Assembly: GCA_039938515.1 (NCBI GenBank)
Contig: JBDUUL010000001.1
Coordinates: forward strand, 233,760 to 297,759
DNA: 64,000 nt
Direction: 5' to 3'
Origin: Nitrososphaera sp.
GTDB taxonomy: Archaea > Thermoproteota > Nitrososphaeria > Nitrososphaerales > Nitrososphaeraceae
Position 1 is the first letter of the stretch; each line of letters starts with the position of its first letter. Positions 16,501 to 25,526 of this stretch are shown one piece after another. Made by a program: the position numbers and the translations under genes. Below the pieces are notes generated by a model. It saw only the letters and a program-made list of their open reading frames with translations, made no database searches and had not been told where the DNA came from.

Positions 16501-16548
16501 TAATTCATTTAAAAACTCCTGATTCCATCCTTTAAATCTTGTGGACAA

Positions 16549-16936
16549 GCCTGTTAGCCGCTTTTAATCCAGCAATATGCCTGTTGGCGATTCAATACCG
16601 CTAGGCCGTCTTTCTTCAGTTGTTGAAAATTTCTGAAGTTATGATACCACAACATTAACGAAAAAGCTTATAGCTGGGAGCCGCCCAATATGGGGTAGAA
16701 GGGGCAGGTGCAACTTGCATTTCGACCGCCATCCCAAAAAGGTTCGAGATGCGCGCCGATTCCCCTTTACGTCTTCATGCCTGTAATTTAGCTTCCTTCA
16801 GAAGCGTTTTCACTCCACCCTGCGAAATCCCACGGGTGCCGCTACATGGCCTGAAACCAAAAAGCCCCGGCAGAAATTTCCTTTAGAACGACCATTTTAC
16901 GTTATACTATTATTCTGACCTTTCGACTTCACCTGT
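16549..16936. other. Intergenic region with a possible structured RNA
   Basis: 388 nt without a convincing protein gene. A TATA-like CTTATAG lies near 16667-16674. Downstream, GAAGGGG (16698-16704) can pair with CCCCTTT (16762-16768), closing a 71-nt segment that contains smaller hairpins (for example TGCA/TGCA around 16708-16719) and a GGTTCGA box at 16741-16747. The box recalls a tRNA T-loop, but the flanking bases do not form a T-stem and no anticodon arm is evident, so it is not called a tRNA. The rest holds only the promoter of the PfkB gene (GTTATACTAT at about 16901-16910). Confidence 0.3.
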
Positions 16937-17851
16937 ATGAGACTAGGGATCGTGTCCAACGTGGTTATCGATGAGATAGCCACCGAGGACGGGAATGCGG
17001 TATGGGATCTCGGCGGTCCCCCTTGCTACTGCGGGCTGACTGCCCGGCGCTTCAAACTTCAAGTTAGCCTGGCGACGCGGGTCGGGCACGATTTTTCGGA
17101 TGAATATGTTAAATTTTTCGAGAATTCCGGGCTTGAACTGGCCGACTTTAGAACAGCTGAAAGCAGGACAACAAGCTTCAAGCTGCAATACGACGCAGAT
17201 GGAGAACGACAACTTTATCTCAAGAGCAATTGCGGCCAAGTCCGACCTCGCGATATTGACAGCTTAAAAGCGGACGCATGGCTCGTGTCGCCTGTCTACG
17301 ATGAAGTGCCCAATCAGACCTTGTCCAGAGTGAAGGAGGCAAGCAAGGCCGTCGACGGCTCGGTGATGCTTGATCCGCAAGGATATTTGCGGTCAGCAGA
17401 CAGCGATGGACGCATTACAATGGCTTCAGCCACAAACCTCGATTTGGCCGGCATCGACATCGTCAAGGCGGATCAAACGGAGCTACGAATTTTGACGGGC
17501 GGACTTTGCGGGCTTGAGGGCATGGAGTCTCTCAGGTCTAAAGGGATCGGCACCGTTCTTGCAACGGAGCACAGGCAGGTCAGCCTTTTGCACGAAGAGA
17601 CGCTGTATTGGGTGAAAATTCGCGACATCAAGGCCTCCGACACTACCGGAGCCGGCGACATACTTTCATCGGCTTTTATCTGTGCCCTCTTGAAAGAAGA
17701 CGACCCGCTTTGGGCGCTATGTTTTGGTGCCGGGGCTCTGACGGCGGCGCTTGAGTCGGGAAGAAAGGGGATAGACAAGATTCCTGAAATGGCAAAAATT
17801 GAGCAGAATGCATCTTATTTTTACAATTCGGTGGGCTTCAAAAAGCTGTGA
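16937..17851 (+). CDS. PfkB-family carbohydrate kinase
   Basis: 304 residues of ribokinase-like fold. An N-terminal GGPPCYCGLTARRF stretch (about 27-40) resembles PfkB signature 1, and DTTGAGDILSSAF (about 235-247) is signature 2, with the catalytic Asp in GAGD and the anion hole formed by its glycines. Substrate could be a sugar, a nucleoside or an inositol; shared operon position with an inositol-type phospholipid enzyme is not seen. ATG 16937, with an AT-rich TATA-like stretch about 30 nt upstream. The NAD kinase-like gene begins 43 nt after its stop. Confidence 0.85.
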   Translation: MRLGIVSNVVIDEIATEDGNAVWDLGGPPCYCGLTARRFKLQVSLATRVGHDFSDEYVKFFENSGLELADFRTAESRTTSFKLQYDADGERQLYLKSNCGQVRPRDIDSLKADAWLVSPVYDEVPNQTLSRVKEASKAVDGSVMLDPQGYLRSADSDGRITMASATNLDLAGIDIVKADQTELRILTGGLCGLEGMESLRSKGIGTVLATEHRQVSLLHEETLYWVKIRDIKASDTTGAGDILSSAFICALLKEDDPLWALCFGAGALTAALESGRKGIDKIPEMAKIEQNASYFYNSVGFKKL

Positions 17852-17894
17852 CTTAGCTTTAAATCCGAGCGCATACGCCGTTACCCTGCGGAAA

Positions 17895-18899
17895 ATGAAG
17901 GTAGCCTTAGCAGGCGTGGATTCCGCAGACAGCGCGCTGCTGCTTCAGGCACGAAAGACGCTTGAGGAACATGGAATCCGCACAATGTACATGAAGGGTG
18001 ACGATTTTGAGACGGCCCGCGAGGTTGACGCAGTCATTGTCGCCGGCGGTGATCGAGGAATCCTCAATTATTTCCACAGAGTCGTTACGCAGTCCGCGCC
18101 GGTCCTTGGAATTTATGAAACTGACGCGACGGGGTTTCTGGCCCAGCTCGAATTAAGCGGTTTGGCGTCGGCTGCAAGAAAGCTCAGGCAGCAGGAGTTC
18201 GGAATAGACGAGGTGGTTCGCCTTGCAGTCAGCGTCGATGGCAAGGAGGTCGAGCCGGTCCTCAACGACGTGGCCGTCTTTCCGAACAAAAGTGCAACTC
18301 TGATGGAGCACGCACTCAAGATAGACAGCTCTGATGTCTGGAACGACAAGAGCGACGGCGTAATAATTGCAACCCCTGCCGGATCAACCGCTTACTCGAT
18401 GTCAGCTGGCGGACCTATGGTACTACGTAAGTCGCAGGTCTTCGTTGTGGTTTCGGTGAACTCGCTTGATAACACAAGGCGACCTCTGATTGTGTCCAAC
18501 TCCAGCTATGTCGAGATTACTGACATCACCAGCCGATATCATTGCGAGGTTGTGCTCGATGGCGGCGTTAGGATGCGCGTCCGCAATCGACTTGCTGCAA
18601 GCAAGCATCAGATTCCTGCGCGGCTTCTGAGGCTGGAAGGAGACTCGTCGGCTACGTCTTTGATTGCCAAGAAGGTTCAGCTATCGGAGGACATGCTCAA
18701 GATGCCCCCAAGCGCCAAATTGATTCTAAAAACGCTTGAATACGAGGGTCCCCTCAGCCAGCGCGACCTTGCCTCAAGAACGATGCTTCCTGAGCGAACC
18801 ATACGACTTTCAATAAGCCATCTTTTGAATGGTGGTTATGTGCGCAGAAAGACTTCTCTGAGAGACGCGAGGCAGCGGATTTATGAGCGAAAAATCTAG
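17895..18899 (+). CDS. NAD kinase-like protein with C-terminal winged helix
   Basis: 334 residues. Residues about 1-255 match the NAD kinase fold: VDAVIVAGGDR (about 44-54, where active enzymes have GGDGT), VLNDVAVF (about 122-129, ND in place of the usual NE) and TPAGSTAYSMSAGGPMV (about 160-176), which is well conserved. The expected GINxGxxGFL loop appears as GIYETDATGFL. Residues about 265-334 form a winged helix (LILKTLEYEGPLSQRDLASRT, then TIRLSISHLLNGGYV). It may make NADP or be an NAD(P)-sensing regulator derived from the kinase. ATG 17895 is taken; the frame is open into the PfkB gene. Confidence 0.78.
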   Translation: MKVALAGVDSADSALLLQARKTLEEHGIRTMYMKGDDFETAREVDAVIVAGGDRGILNYFHRVVTQSAPVLGIYETDATGFLAQLELSGLASAARKLRQQEFGIDEVVRLAVSVDGKEVEPVLNDVAVFPNKSATLMEHALKIDSSDVWNDKSDGVIIATPAGSTAYSMSAGGPMVLRKSQVFVVVSVNSLDNTRRPLIVSNSSYVEITDITSRYHCEVVLDGGVRMRVRNRLAASKHQIPARLLRLEGDSSATSLIAKKVQLSEDMLKMPPSAKLILKTLEYEGPLSQRDLASRTMLPERTIRLSISHLLNGGYVRRKTSLRDARQRIYERKI

Positions 18900-20575
18900 A
18901 CACCGATGTCTTTTACCATGGGCTCTTTAGCTGAATTTGCCAGGAAGTGGGATCTCTCGATGGCCGCCCTCACGAATGCCGCAAATGACTGCTCTGGCTT
19001 GCCGGGTCTACTGCTGAATTCCGCATGGTATTGTACTGCAAAGTAAAACCTGTTGGCGGGGACCTCGAGTATTTCCGTTCGTCTTCCTCCGTCCGAGTGC
19101 GCAGAAAACACCATTCCCGCGCTGGTAAGCACTTGCTCAAAGTCGCGGTTGAATTCGTACCGATGCCTGTGGCGCCGGTTGATTTTTGACGAGATGTAAA
19201 TTCTCTCGGCATTGCTCTTGGTCTTTATAAATACCTCATGGGATCCAAGCCGCATGGTGCCTCCCAGCTCACGAACTTCTCGTTGTTCGGGCAAAAGGTC
19301 GACAACCGGAAAGTCTGTCTTGCCGAGCTCGGTTGAATTTGCGCCGGCCATTTCGCATCGATAACGGGCGTAGGCCACGATCGCCAGCTGAAATCCAAAG
19401 CAAATCCCCAGGTATGGGATGTCCTTTTCGCAGGCATAGTTAGCCGCCTTGATAATGCCTTCGCTTCCCCGCGCGCCGAAACCACCCGGTACAAGTATGC
19501 CGTCGTAACTGGCCAAACTTGACAGAGCAGCCTCGCCGCTTGTGTTTTCAAATCTCTCGGAATCTATCCAGTCGATTTCCGCCTTGGCTTTCATGCTTGC
19601 CGCGGCGTGAGAAAGAGCATGGCTGACGCTGACGTAACTATCAGGCAGGGTCACGTACTTGCCGACGACCGCTATTCGCACAGACCCCTTGCTGTTGACA
19701 AAAGATGAGGCGATCGACTTCCAGTCACCCCATCGAAGACCAGCTTTTCGTAGGCCCAGTCTGCCCGCTAGAACCTCGTACGTTCCCTGCTGCTCGAGAA
19801 TCTCTGGTACTTTGTAAATGGATTGTGCGTCGTGGCACGAAATAACGCAATTCTGATGCACACTTGCGAAAAGGGATATCTTTCGTGCTGCATCTGGGCT
19901 GAGCGGACTCTTGCAACGGATTGCAAGCAAATCAGGTTGAATGCCTATCCTGCGTAGCTCCTGAACACTGTGTTGAGTCGGTTTTGTCTTCTGCTCGCCG
20001 ACTACGTCAAGGCTCGGAGCAAGCGTTACGTGGGCAAATAGACTGTTGCCTTCCCCGAGCTCAAGTTTCATTTGTCGGAGAGCCTCGAGAAATGGGAGGC
20101 TTTCAATGTCTCCCACCGTGCCTCCGCACTCGACAACTATGATATCCAGCTTTTCCCTCACCGCAATTTGCTTCAGCATATCCTTGATCGCATCGGTAAC
20201 GTGCGGGATTATCTGAACACACTGACCAAGATACTTTCCCTCGCGCTCTCGCTTTATCACGTCCATGTATATCCTTCCAGTCGTAATGTTGTGATCGCGG
20301 GTCATGGCCCGGTCGATGAATCGCTCGTAATTGCCGATGTCCATGTCGCACTCACCGCCGTCGTCAGTAACAAAAACTTCGCCATGTGCTACAGGGTTCA
20401 TTGTTCCCGCGTCGTAGTTGACATACGGATCGATCTTGATGCAGGAAACCCGATAGCCGCCCAGCTGGAGCAGTTTGGCGATGGATGATGTGACCACGCC
20501 TTTACCCAGCCCCGACATCACACCGCCTGTAACAAAGATGAACTTTGGAATGATACTTGGGGATCTCGTCTGCAC
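18896..20575 (-). CDS. pyrG: CTP synthase (glutamine-hydrolysing)
   Basis: Makes CTP from UTP, ATP and glutamine. The N-terminal synthetase domain starts [17 protein letters not shown] with the P-loop (about 11-27) and continues with [15 protein letters not shown]. The C-terminal class I glutamine amidotransferase has [12 protein letters not shown], the nucleophile in [10 protein letters not shown], and a late QYHAEF with the catalytic His-Glu. 559 residues is slightly longer than the usual 530-550. It converges on the NAD kinase-like gene with a 4-nt overlap. Confidence 0.95.
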   Translation of the reverse strand: MQTRSPSIIPKFIFVTGGVMSGLGKGVVTSSIAKLLQLGGYRVSCIKIDPYVNYDAGTMNPVAHGEVFVTDDGGECDMDIGNYERFIDRAMTRDHNITTGRIYMDVIKREREGKYLGQCVQIIPHVTDAIKDMLKQIAVREKLDIIVVECGGTVGDIESLPFLEALRQMKLELGEGNSLFAHVTLAPSLDVVGEQKTKPTQHSVQELRRIGIQPDLLAIRCKSPLSPDAARKISLFASVHQNCVISCHDAQSIYKVPEILEQQGTYEVLAGRLGLRKAGLRWGDWKSIASSFVNSKGSVRIAVVGKYVTLPDSYVSVSHALSHAAASMKAKAEIDWIDSERFENTSGEAALSSLASYDGILVPGGFGARGSEGIIKAANYACEKDIPYLGICFGFQLAIVAYARYRCEMAGANSTELGKTDFPVVDLLPEQREVRELGGTMRLGSHEVFIKTKSNAERIYISSKINRRHRHRYEFNRDFEQVLTSAGMVFSAHSDGGRRTEILEVPANRFYFAVQYHAEFSSRPGKPEQSFAAFVRAAIERSHFLANSAKEPMVKDIGV

Positions 20576-20666
20576 ATTGCCGTTTAGGTAATCGGCTTTT
20601 TAATCGTTATCGGATGGACGACGGATTAGGTTAATAAGATTAAAACGCCGAACTAAAAGCAAATAG

Positions 20667-21044
20667 ATGAATAACGAACGAAAACTACGAGGCAGAGCAG
20701 CCATCGAGGAGGCTCACCAAAGTGTATGGGGTCCAGACGAAGTAAGGCTGGACACCAAGATCTCTGACATGTACGGCGTAGAGATCGAAGAGGCTCTGGA
20801 TATTCACGCAAACTATCATGCCGAGAGAATTTTTCGGCTGGTAGAAAAGCGGGCTTTCGCTGCTGGCATGACACGAGAAAGGCTGAGTGCACACTTGGCG
20901 CAGCTGGAATTCGCTGAACTCTCCCGCCAGGTTGCCAAAGGCGCGCTTGCAGAGCCGGCCGCGGCAGACATCATCTACCGCTCGCTTGAGAAGCTCGAGA
21001 GCAAGTCCAAACCCGAGGATAGGTACGTCAATTTTTACGGCTGA
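20667..21044 (+). CDS. Hypothetical protein, 125 aa
   Basis: Not recognised. A mostly helical, charged protein: EIEEALDIHANYHAERIFRLVEKRAF, then MTRERLSAHLAQLEFAELSRQV. No cysteine motif or membrane segment. The ATG at 20667 lies downstream of an AT-rich stretch (TTAATAAGATTAAAA, about 20631-20645). The C-terminal 10 nt overlap the convergent winged-helix gene. Its codon use resembles the neighbours, and the 91-nt gap to pyrG suggests divergent promoters. Confidence 0.6.
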   Translation: MNNERKLRGRAAIEEAHQSVWGPDEVRLDTKISDMYGVEIEEALDIHANYHAERIFRLVEKRAFAAGMTRERLSAHLAQLEFAELSRQVAKGALAEPAAADIIYRSLEKLESKSKPEDRYVNFYG

Positions 21045-21322
21045 TCCAGATAGCCGGCTTGCGAGAACAACTGCAAGACAAGCTGTAGCGTTAAGTCATC
21101 ACGGTTGAGTCCGTAAACTACGTTCGCCAGCTTGTTCTGTTTGACCCATCCAATTTCTATCAGGTCGTCGAGGTTACTCTTGATGTCGTCGCGCTTTAAT
21201 CGCGTTTTTTTATGGAGCGAGTATATCGTTGCAAGTTTTCTGTCCTCTGCAAGAGCTCGGAGGATCTTAAGTTTTCCTACGCTTCCAATGCCCTGTTCGA
21301 GCACGTTTTTCTTATCCTCCAT
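21035..21322 (-). CDS. Winged-helix protein overlapping the orc1/cdc6 3' end
   Basis: 95 residues. Helices KLKILRALAEDRKLATIYSLHKKT and RDDIKSNLDDLIEIGWV followed by a short wing (NKLANVVYGLNRDD) form a compact winged helix. The start ATG 21320-21322 lies inside the last codons of the orc1/cdc6 gene (11-nt overlap), so the two are translationally coupled and probably act together, for example in origin or promoter binding. This role is inference. The 3' end overlaps the convergent 20667-21044 gene by 10 nt. Confidence 0.65.
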   Translation of the reverse strand: MEDKKNVLEQGIGSVGKLKILRALAEDRKLATIYSLHKKTRLKRDDIKSNLDDLIEIGWVKQNKLANVVYGLNRDDLTLQLVLQLFSQAGYLDQP

Positions 21323-22475
21323 TCTTATCTGTCTCTAATCTTTTCAGAAGGAGCGATTCGACCTCGCTAAGGGATGCGCCGTGCAACCCGATTTCTCGGA
21401 AGGATCTTATGTCTATCGTGCGCCTGGACTTCAGGTCATCTAGGTAGTCCTCAACGTCGATCCTCTTTGTGCCGATCTGGTCTGCCACTTCTGAGGCAAA
21501 CGCTCTCACGTCTTTTAGTTCAACGAACGCCTTCTTCCTGCTCTTGAGCGCGCGGACAAGAGCCAAGAGCGCGACGATGTGATTCTTGCTCAGCTGCTCG
21601 ATGTCCTCGGAAGTTACGCTGGGGCTCATCTGTCCGTGGACAGTCCTGATGTGCTCAAGGGTTACTCTGCTTGATCCGCTGGACTCGGCCAAATTCCCCG
21701 CGTACAGCAGAAGGTCAAGTGCAAAACGTATGTCACTCCTGACATCCGGCGATGCAGTAATTACGGACACCTGATCAATAACGTCCGAACCGAGGGCCTT
21801 TGGCGCGAACGCCTCAGAGCTGCGCGACTCGAGTATGTCTGCTATCTGCTCAATTGAGTAGGGCTCAAAAGCAACGGGGATGCGCCCCAGCGTGCTAAGC
21901 TCGGCAGCGTCAAGCCTACTGTGAAACTCTGTACTGCGAGCGATGAAAACGACTCCCTTCACGTTGCAGGGCTTGTCCGGCTCAAATTCATTAAGCCTGG
22001 TGAGGTCATAAATGATACTTGTCTCCTTGCTTATCTTGATAAGATAATCAATCTCGTCAAGAACAATGAGCGCATATCGGTTGTTCTCTCGCAAATACCG
22101 AAGCAGGTACCTCAACATGTCTTCCGCACTAAGACCCTGAGCAGGCAGTTCGGGCGCGACCCGGTCGAGCAGGGACCGATATATGGCGTACTTGTTTCCT
22201 CCCTGGAGCTTCAGGTTTACGTAGGCTACAGAGAGCTTCTGCCTGTTTCTTTGATACAACTCTTGGAGCCTCGTCGTAGCTCTCAGAACTGAGCTGGTCT
22301 TGCCTATCCCTGCAGGCCCTATCACCTGCAGTATTGTGAGTGGAAAGTGGTCGGGGTCGGTGGCAGACCTGGAATACACGTTCACTATCCCGGCAATCTC
22401 ATTCTCGCGATGAGGCAACTGATCGGGAAAGTAGCGTGGAGACAGCTTGGACCTGTCCCGGAATACCGAGCTCAT
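21312..22475 (-). CDS. cdc6: Orc1/Cdc6 replication initiator
   Basis: 387 residues from ATG 22473-22475. AAA+ ATPase: Walker A IGPAGIGKTSSV (about 50-61), Walker B ALIVLDEIDYL (about 135-145), sensor 1 VVFIARSTEF and a Cdc6-type arginine region, followed by a C-terminal winged helix (about 300-387) that in relatives binds origin recognition boxes. The frame is open a further 84 nt upstream, but homology starts at SSVFRDRSKLSP and the TATA box lies between. A perfect inverted repeat flanks this TATA box. Its product marks a possible replication origin nearby. Confidence 0.92.
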   Translation of the reverse strand: MSSVFRDRSKLSPRYFPDQLPHRENEIAGIVNVYSRSATDPDHFPLTILQVIGPAGIGKTSSVLRATTRLQELYQRNRQKLSVAYVNLKLQGGNKYAIYRSLLDRVAPELPAQGLSAEDMLRYLLRYLRENNRYALIVLDEIDYLIKISKETSIIYDLTRLNEFEPDKPCNVKGVVFIARSTEFHSRLDAAELSTLGRIPVAFEPYSIEQIADILESRSSEAFAPKALGSDVIDQVSVITASPDVRSDIRFALDLLLYAGNLAESSGSSRVTLEHIRTVHGQMSPSVTSEDIEQLSKNHIVALLALVRALKSRKKAFVELKDVRAFASEVADQIGTKRIDVEDYLDDLKSRRTIDIRSFREIGLHGASLSEVESLLLKRLETDKNGG

Positions 22476-22494
22476 CGACTTGACGACACCGAGG

Positions 22495-22559
22495 TTGAGC
22501 GCCCCTAGACAATATATAGATGCGCTCAAAGCACTACATGAAGAGGCACCATCGCTCAA
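22495..22559. promoter_or_regulatory. Inverted repeat around the cdc6 TATA box, with a third half-site
   Basis: TTGAGCGC (22495-22502) and GCGCTCAA (22522-22529) are perfect complements separated by 19 AT-rich nt that include the cdc6 TATA box (TCTATATATT on the minus strand, 22511-22520). A further CGCTCAA occurs at 22553-22559. The arrangement is that of an operator or initiator-binding site controlling cdc6 and perhaps the divergent trpC. Confidence 0.55.
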
Positions 22560-22597
22560 TCATAGTTAATACAGTCCCACAAGACCACCATATTGTA

Positions 22598-23398
22598 GTG
22601 AGTAGGTTCTCAAAGCCGGCCGGTTATATTGAAAAATTGGCGGATAACGCATATAGGGCTATAGATGAGGGTGTTTACAGCGAATCCTTGGGGCTTGAAC
22701 ACGGCCCTATCAGTATGAGAAAATCGCTTTTATCCGCATCACATACGGCGCTGATAACAGAGGTAAAGTACTCATCGCCCTCTAAAGGCAGGATAAGAAA
22801 TGCCACAAACGGGCCAGCTGAAATTGCCTCTGCTATGGTTAAGGGGGGCGCTGCAGGCCTATCCGTGCTTACACAACCGTACCTCTTCAACGGATCCCTG
22901 GGGAATCTGGCATCGGTGCGAAAGAACACAACAGTACCACTGATGATGAAAGACATCATTGTAAGCAGGGTTCAAATCGACGCAGGGAAGGGTGCGGGTG
23001 CGGATTGCATACTGTTAATCAAGTCGTTGTTCGACCGTGACCTTGCAGAGGAAAGCCTGGATTCGTTGGTCGATTACGCCCGAAGGCGGGAAATTGAAGT
23101 CCTTCCAGAGGCCTTCACCCCTCAAGAATATTCCGATCTCATCAGCTCAGCCTATCCGCTGGTTGGAATTAACAACCGCAACCTGGACACCCTGGAAATA
23201 GACCTGCGGAATACAGAGCTGCTCATCAAATCCTGCGGCAAAGGAAAAAGCCTGGTGATATCTGAGAGTGGCGTCGGCTCTGCAGAAGACGTAAGGCGAC
23301 TCAACCGCGCAGGTGCTGATGCGTTCCTCGTAGGAACTTCAATAATGGCGAGCGATGACATCTCAAGCAAGGTGTCTGAGCTTTACCATGCACTCTGA
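22598..23398 (+). CDS. trpC: Indole-3-glycerol phosphate synthase
   Basis: 266 residues from GTG 22598; the frame is open to 22520, but homology begins at VSRFSKPAGYIEKL. TIM-barrel enzyme that closes CdRP to indole-3-glycerol phosphate. Visible active-site strands: ITEVKYSSPSKGRI with the catalytic Glu and Lys (about 53-66), LMMKDIIV with a second Lys, LPEAFT, VGINNRNLDTLE and VISESGVG. A TTAATA box at 22566-22571 lies about 28 nt before the GTG. First gene of trpCBA; divergent from cdc6. Confidence 0.92.
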   Translation: MSRFSKPAGYIEKLADNAYRAIDEGVYSESLGLEHGPISMRKSLLSASHTALITEVKYSSPSKGRIRNATNGPAEIASAMVKGGAAGLSVLTQPYLFNGSLGNLASVRKNTTVPLMMKDIIVSRVQIDAGKGAGADCILLIKSLFDRDLAEESLDSLVDYARRREIEVLPEAFTPQEYSDLISSAYPLVGINNRNLDTLEIDLRNTELLIKSCGKGKSLVISESGVGSAEDVRRLNRAGADAFLVGTSIMASDDISSKVSELYHAL

Positions 23399-23402
23399 TC
23401 GC

Positions 23403-23410
23403 TTTTAATA
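23403..23410 (+). promoter_or_regulatory. TATA box of trpB
   Basis: TTTTAATA centred 26 nt before the GTG at 23433; trpB may therefore be transcribed from its own leaderless promoter as well as from that of trpC. Confidence 0.5.
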
Positions 23411-23432
23411 GCCCTAATGCCAACGAAGGCTG

Positions 23433-24656
23433 GTGTTAACTTCCTATCCCATTGAGGGCAGATTTGGGAAGTACGGGGGCAGGTTTATCCCGGAAACACT
23501 CCTTCCCGCGGTCGAGGAGCTGGAATCGGCATACCTTAGACTCAAGGCAGATGTCGAGTTCAAGAAAGAGCTTGACTATTTACTCAGTCGTTTTGCAGGC
23601 AGGCCTACTCCTCTCTACGCCGCAAAAAATCTGACCGAGAAGATTGGCGGTGCGAGCATACTTCTCAAGCGCGAAGACCTTCTGCATGGCGGAGCTCACA
23701 AAATAAACAACACGCTTGGTCAAGCCTTGCTTGCAAAGAAAATGGGCAAAAAACGGATAATCGCGGAAACCGGCGCGGGCCAGCACGGGGTGGGCGCTGC
23801 AATCGCATGTGCTGCCCTTGGCATGAAGTCGGTCGTATACATGGGTTCAAAGGATGTAGAGAGGCAGAAATTGAATGTTTTTAGAATGAAGTTGCTCGGA
23901 GCCGAAGTCATTCCAGTTGAGTCTGGAAGCAAGACCCTCAAGGACGCGATAAACGAAGCACTTCGGGACTGGATAGCCAACATCCGCGATACATACTATC
24001 TTCTGGGCTCGGCGGTAGGCCCTCATCCCTATCCTATGATAGTCCGCGACTTTCAGAGCGTGATAGGAAGCGAAATTAAACTGCAATCAATGGAGTTTTT
24101 TGGACGGCTACCAGACTTTGTGGTCGCGTGCGTGGGCGGAGGCAGCAATGCAATCGGATCTTTTTACCCATTTCTCGATGATGCAGACGTGCGGCTGCAC
24201 GGAGTCGAGGCGGAAGGTTCTGGCATTAAGACGGGAAAACATTCTGCTACCTTATGCACAGGTTCTGAAGGGGTTTTGCATGGCATGAGGACCTATCTCA
24301 TGCAGGACAAGGACGGCCAGGTAATGGAAACCCACAGCATCTCCGCCGGCCTCGACTATCCAGGGGTCGGTCCAGAACACGCAATGTTGAAGGACATTGG
24401 CCGCGCGGAGTACTCTAGCTGTACCGATGATCAGGCTGTCGATGCGTTTCTCGCACTTTCAAGGTACGAGGGGATAATACCCGCGCTTGAATCTTCTCAT
24501 GCGCTGGCGCACGCCATGGAGCTGGCCCGCACGCTCGACCCTTCAAAACGCATAGTTGTAACGATTTCCGGAAGGGGCGACAAGGACGTGCAGCTTATAG
24601 AGGATTACCTTTCACGCCAGCCGCGCAGAGGACGGCGAAAAAGAGCTGGCAAGTGA
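23433..24656 (+). CDS. trpB: Tryptophan synthase beta chain
   Basis: Condenses indole with serine to give tryptophan using PLP. Canonical TrpB1 features: [15 protein letters not shown] near the start, [17 protein letters not shown] with the Schiff-base Lys (about 78-94), AETGAGQHG, the phosphate-binding CVGGGSNA and a C-terminal SGRGDKD. 407 residues is normal. GTG 23433 is used. A Lys/Arg-rich tail ([10 protein letters not shown]) ends the protein, and the gene end overlaps the probable trpA start by 11 nt. Confidence 0.95.
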   Translation: MLTSYPIEGRFGKYGGRFIPETLLPAVEELESAYLRLKADVEFKKELDYLLSRFAGRPTPLYAAKNLTEKIGGASILLKREDLLHGGAHKINNTLGQALLAKKMGKKRIIAETGAGQHGVGAAIACAALGMKSVVYMGSKDVERQKLNVFRMKLLGAEVIPVESGSKTLKDAINEALRDWIANIRDTYYLLGSAVGPHPYPMIVRDFQSVIGSEIKLQSMEFFGRLPDFVVACVGGGSNAIGSFYPFLDDADVRLHGVEAEGSGIKTGKHSATLCTGSEGVLHGMRTYLMQDKDGQVMETHSISAGLDYPGVGPEHAMLKDIGRAEYSSCTDDQAVDAFLALSRYEGIIPALESSHALAHAMELARTLDPSKRIVVTISGRGDKDVQLIEDYLSRQPRRGRRKRAGK

Positions 24657-25461
24657 CGGAAGGATTCAGCAGACATTCGCTGAGCTTCGAAAGAAGCGGG
24701 AATGCGGTTTGGTATGCTACATCATGGCAGGTTACCCAGACTCGCGTTCGTCGATAAGGATTGCCGATTCGCTAATACGAGGAGGCGCCGATGCAATTGA
24801 AATTGGGATTCCATTTTCCGACCCTGTCGCCGACGGACCAACTATCCAGAAAGCCTCAACCGCCTCACTACAGGCAGGCATGACGCCTTCAAAGGCCCTC
24901 GGAATCGCTCGCTCAATCAGGAGCGCTCACGCACGAACGCCCCTTCTTGCAATGACCTACTCGAATATAATTCTGAGAAATGGAATTTCTTCCTTTTTAC
25001 ATTCTGCCAAACTCTGCGGGATAGACGGATTTGTCATTCCAGACCTTCCGGTAGAGGAGGCCGGCGAGTTCATCGATGAGTCCAAAATCAAAAACCTTGA
25101 TACTGTGTTCCTTGCCTCGCCCAACACCCCGAAAGAACGGATTGAGCGCATAGCAGGCAAGACTACTGGCTTCTTGTACTTGGTTTCCGTATATGGAACA
25201 ACAGGCAGCAGGGCTCAATTCGAGCAGTACAGCGCGGATGCAATCGCCTCAGCCAAGGCTGCAGTGGCCGGCAAGGTGCCGGTTGCAGTCGGCTTTGGCA
25301 TCTCTCGCCCCGCCCATGTAAAGTTCATGAAGGACGCAGGCGCCGATGCAGTCATTGTTGGAAGTGCAATCGTGGACATCATTACCCGGCGGAAAAAAAT
25401 GGAAGACGGTCTTAGGGAATTGGAATCGTTCGCACGACGGCTAAAGCGCGCATGCAGGTAA
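24646..25461 (+). CDS. trpA: Tryptophan synthase alpha chain, probable CTG start
   Basis: Cleaves indole-3-glycerol phosphate to indole and passes it to TrpB. Conserved [18 protein letters not shown] carries the catalytic Glu and Asp; [22 protein letters not shown] and VAVGFGIS follow. The usual N-terminal helix (here [16 protein letters not shown]) is present, but there is no ATG, GTG or TTG before it. TAG at 24598 closes the frame upstream, and the first standard start, TTG 24709, would delete the helix. CTG 24646 gives [11 protein letters not shown] and 271 residues, the family length, overlapping trpB by 11 nt. ATT at 24604 or 24664 are poorer alternatives. Confidence 0.88.
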   Translation: MASDGRIQQTFAELRKKRECGLVCYIMAGYPDSRSSIRIADSLIRGGADAIEIGIPFSDPVADGPTIQKASTASLQAGMTPSKALGIARSIRSAHARTPLLAMTYSNIILRNGISSFLHSAKLCGIDGFVIPDLPVEEAGEFIDESKIKNLDTVFLASPNTPKERIERIAGKTTGFLYLVSVYGTTGSRAQFEQYSADAIASAKAAVAGKVPVAVGFGISRPAHVKFMKDAGADAVIVGSAIVDIITRRKKMEDGLRELESFARRLKRACR

Positions 25462-25526
25462 ACCATTTTTTTGCCGGGTGCCAAAGCGGCAAAGTACTTT
25501 AGACAGCCTGATTCAGAATTTAGAGC

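Noticed and set aside
16681-16770. GGTTCGA box and paired ends suggesting a tRNA or tRNA pseudogene
   Set aside because: No T-stem, anticodon arm or D arm can be formed around the box; kept only as a possible structured RNA.
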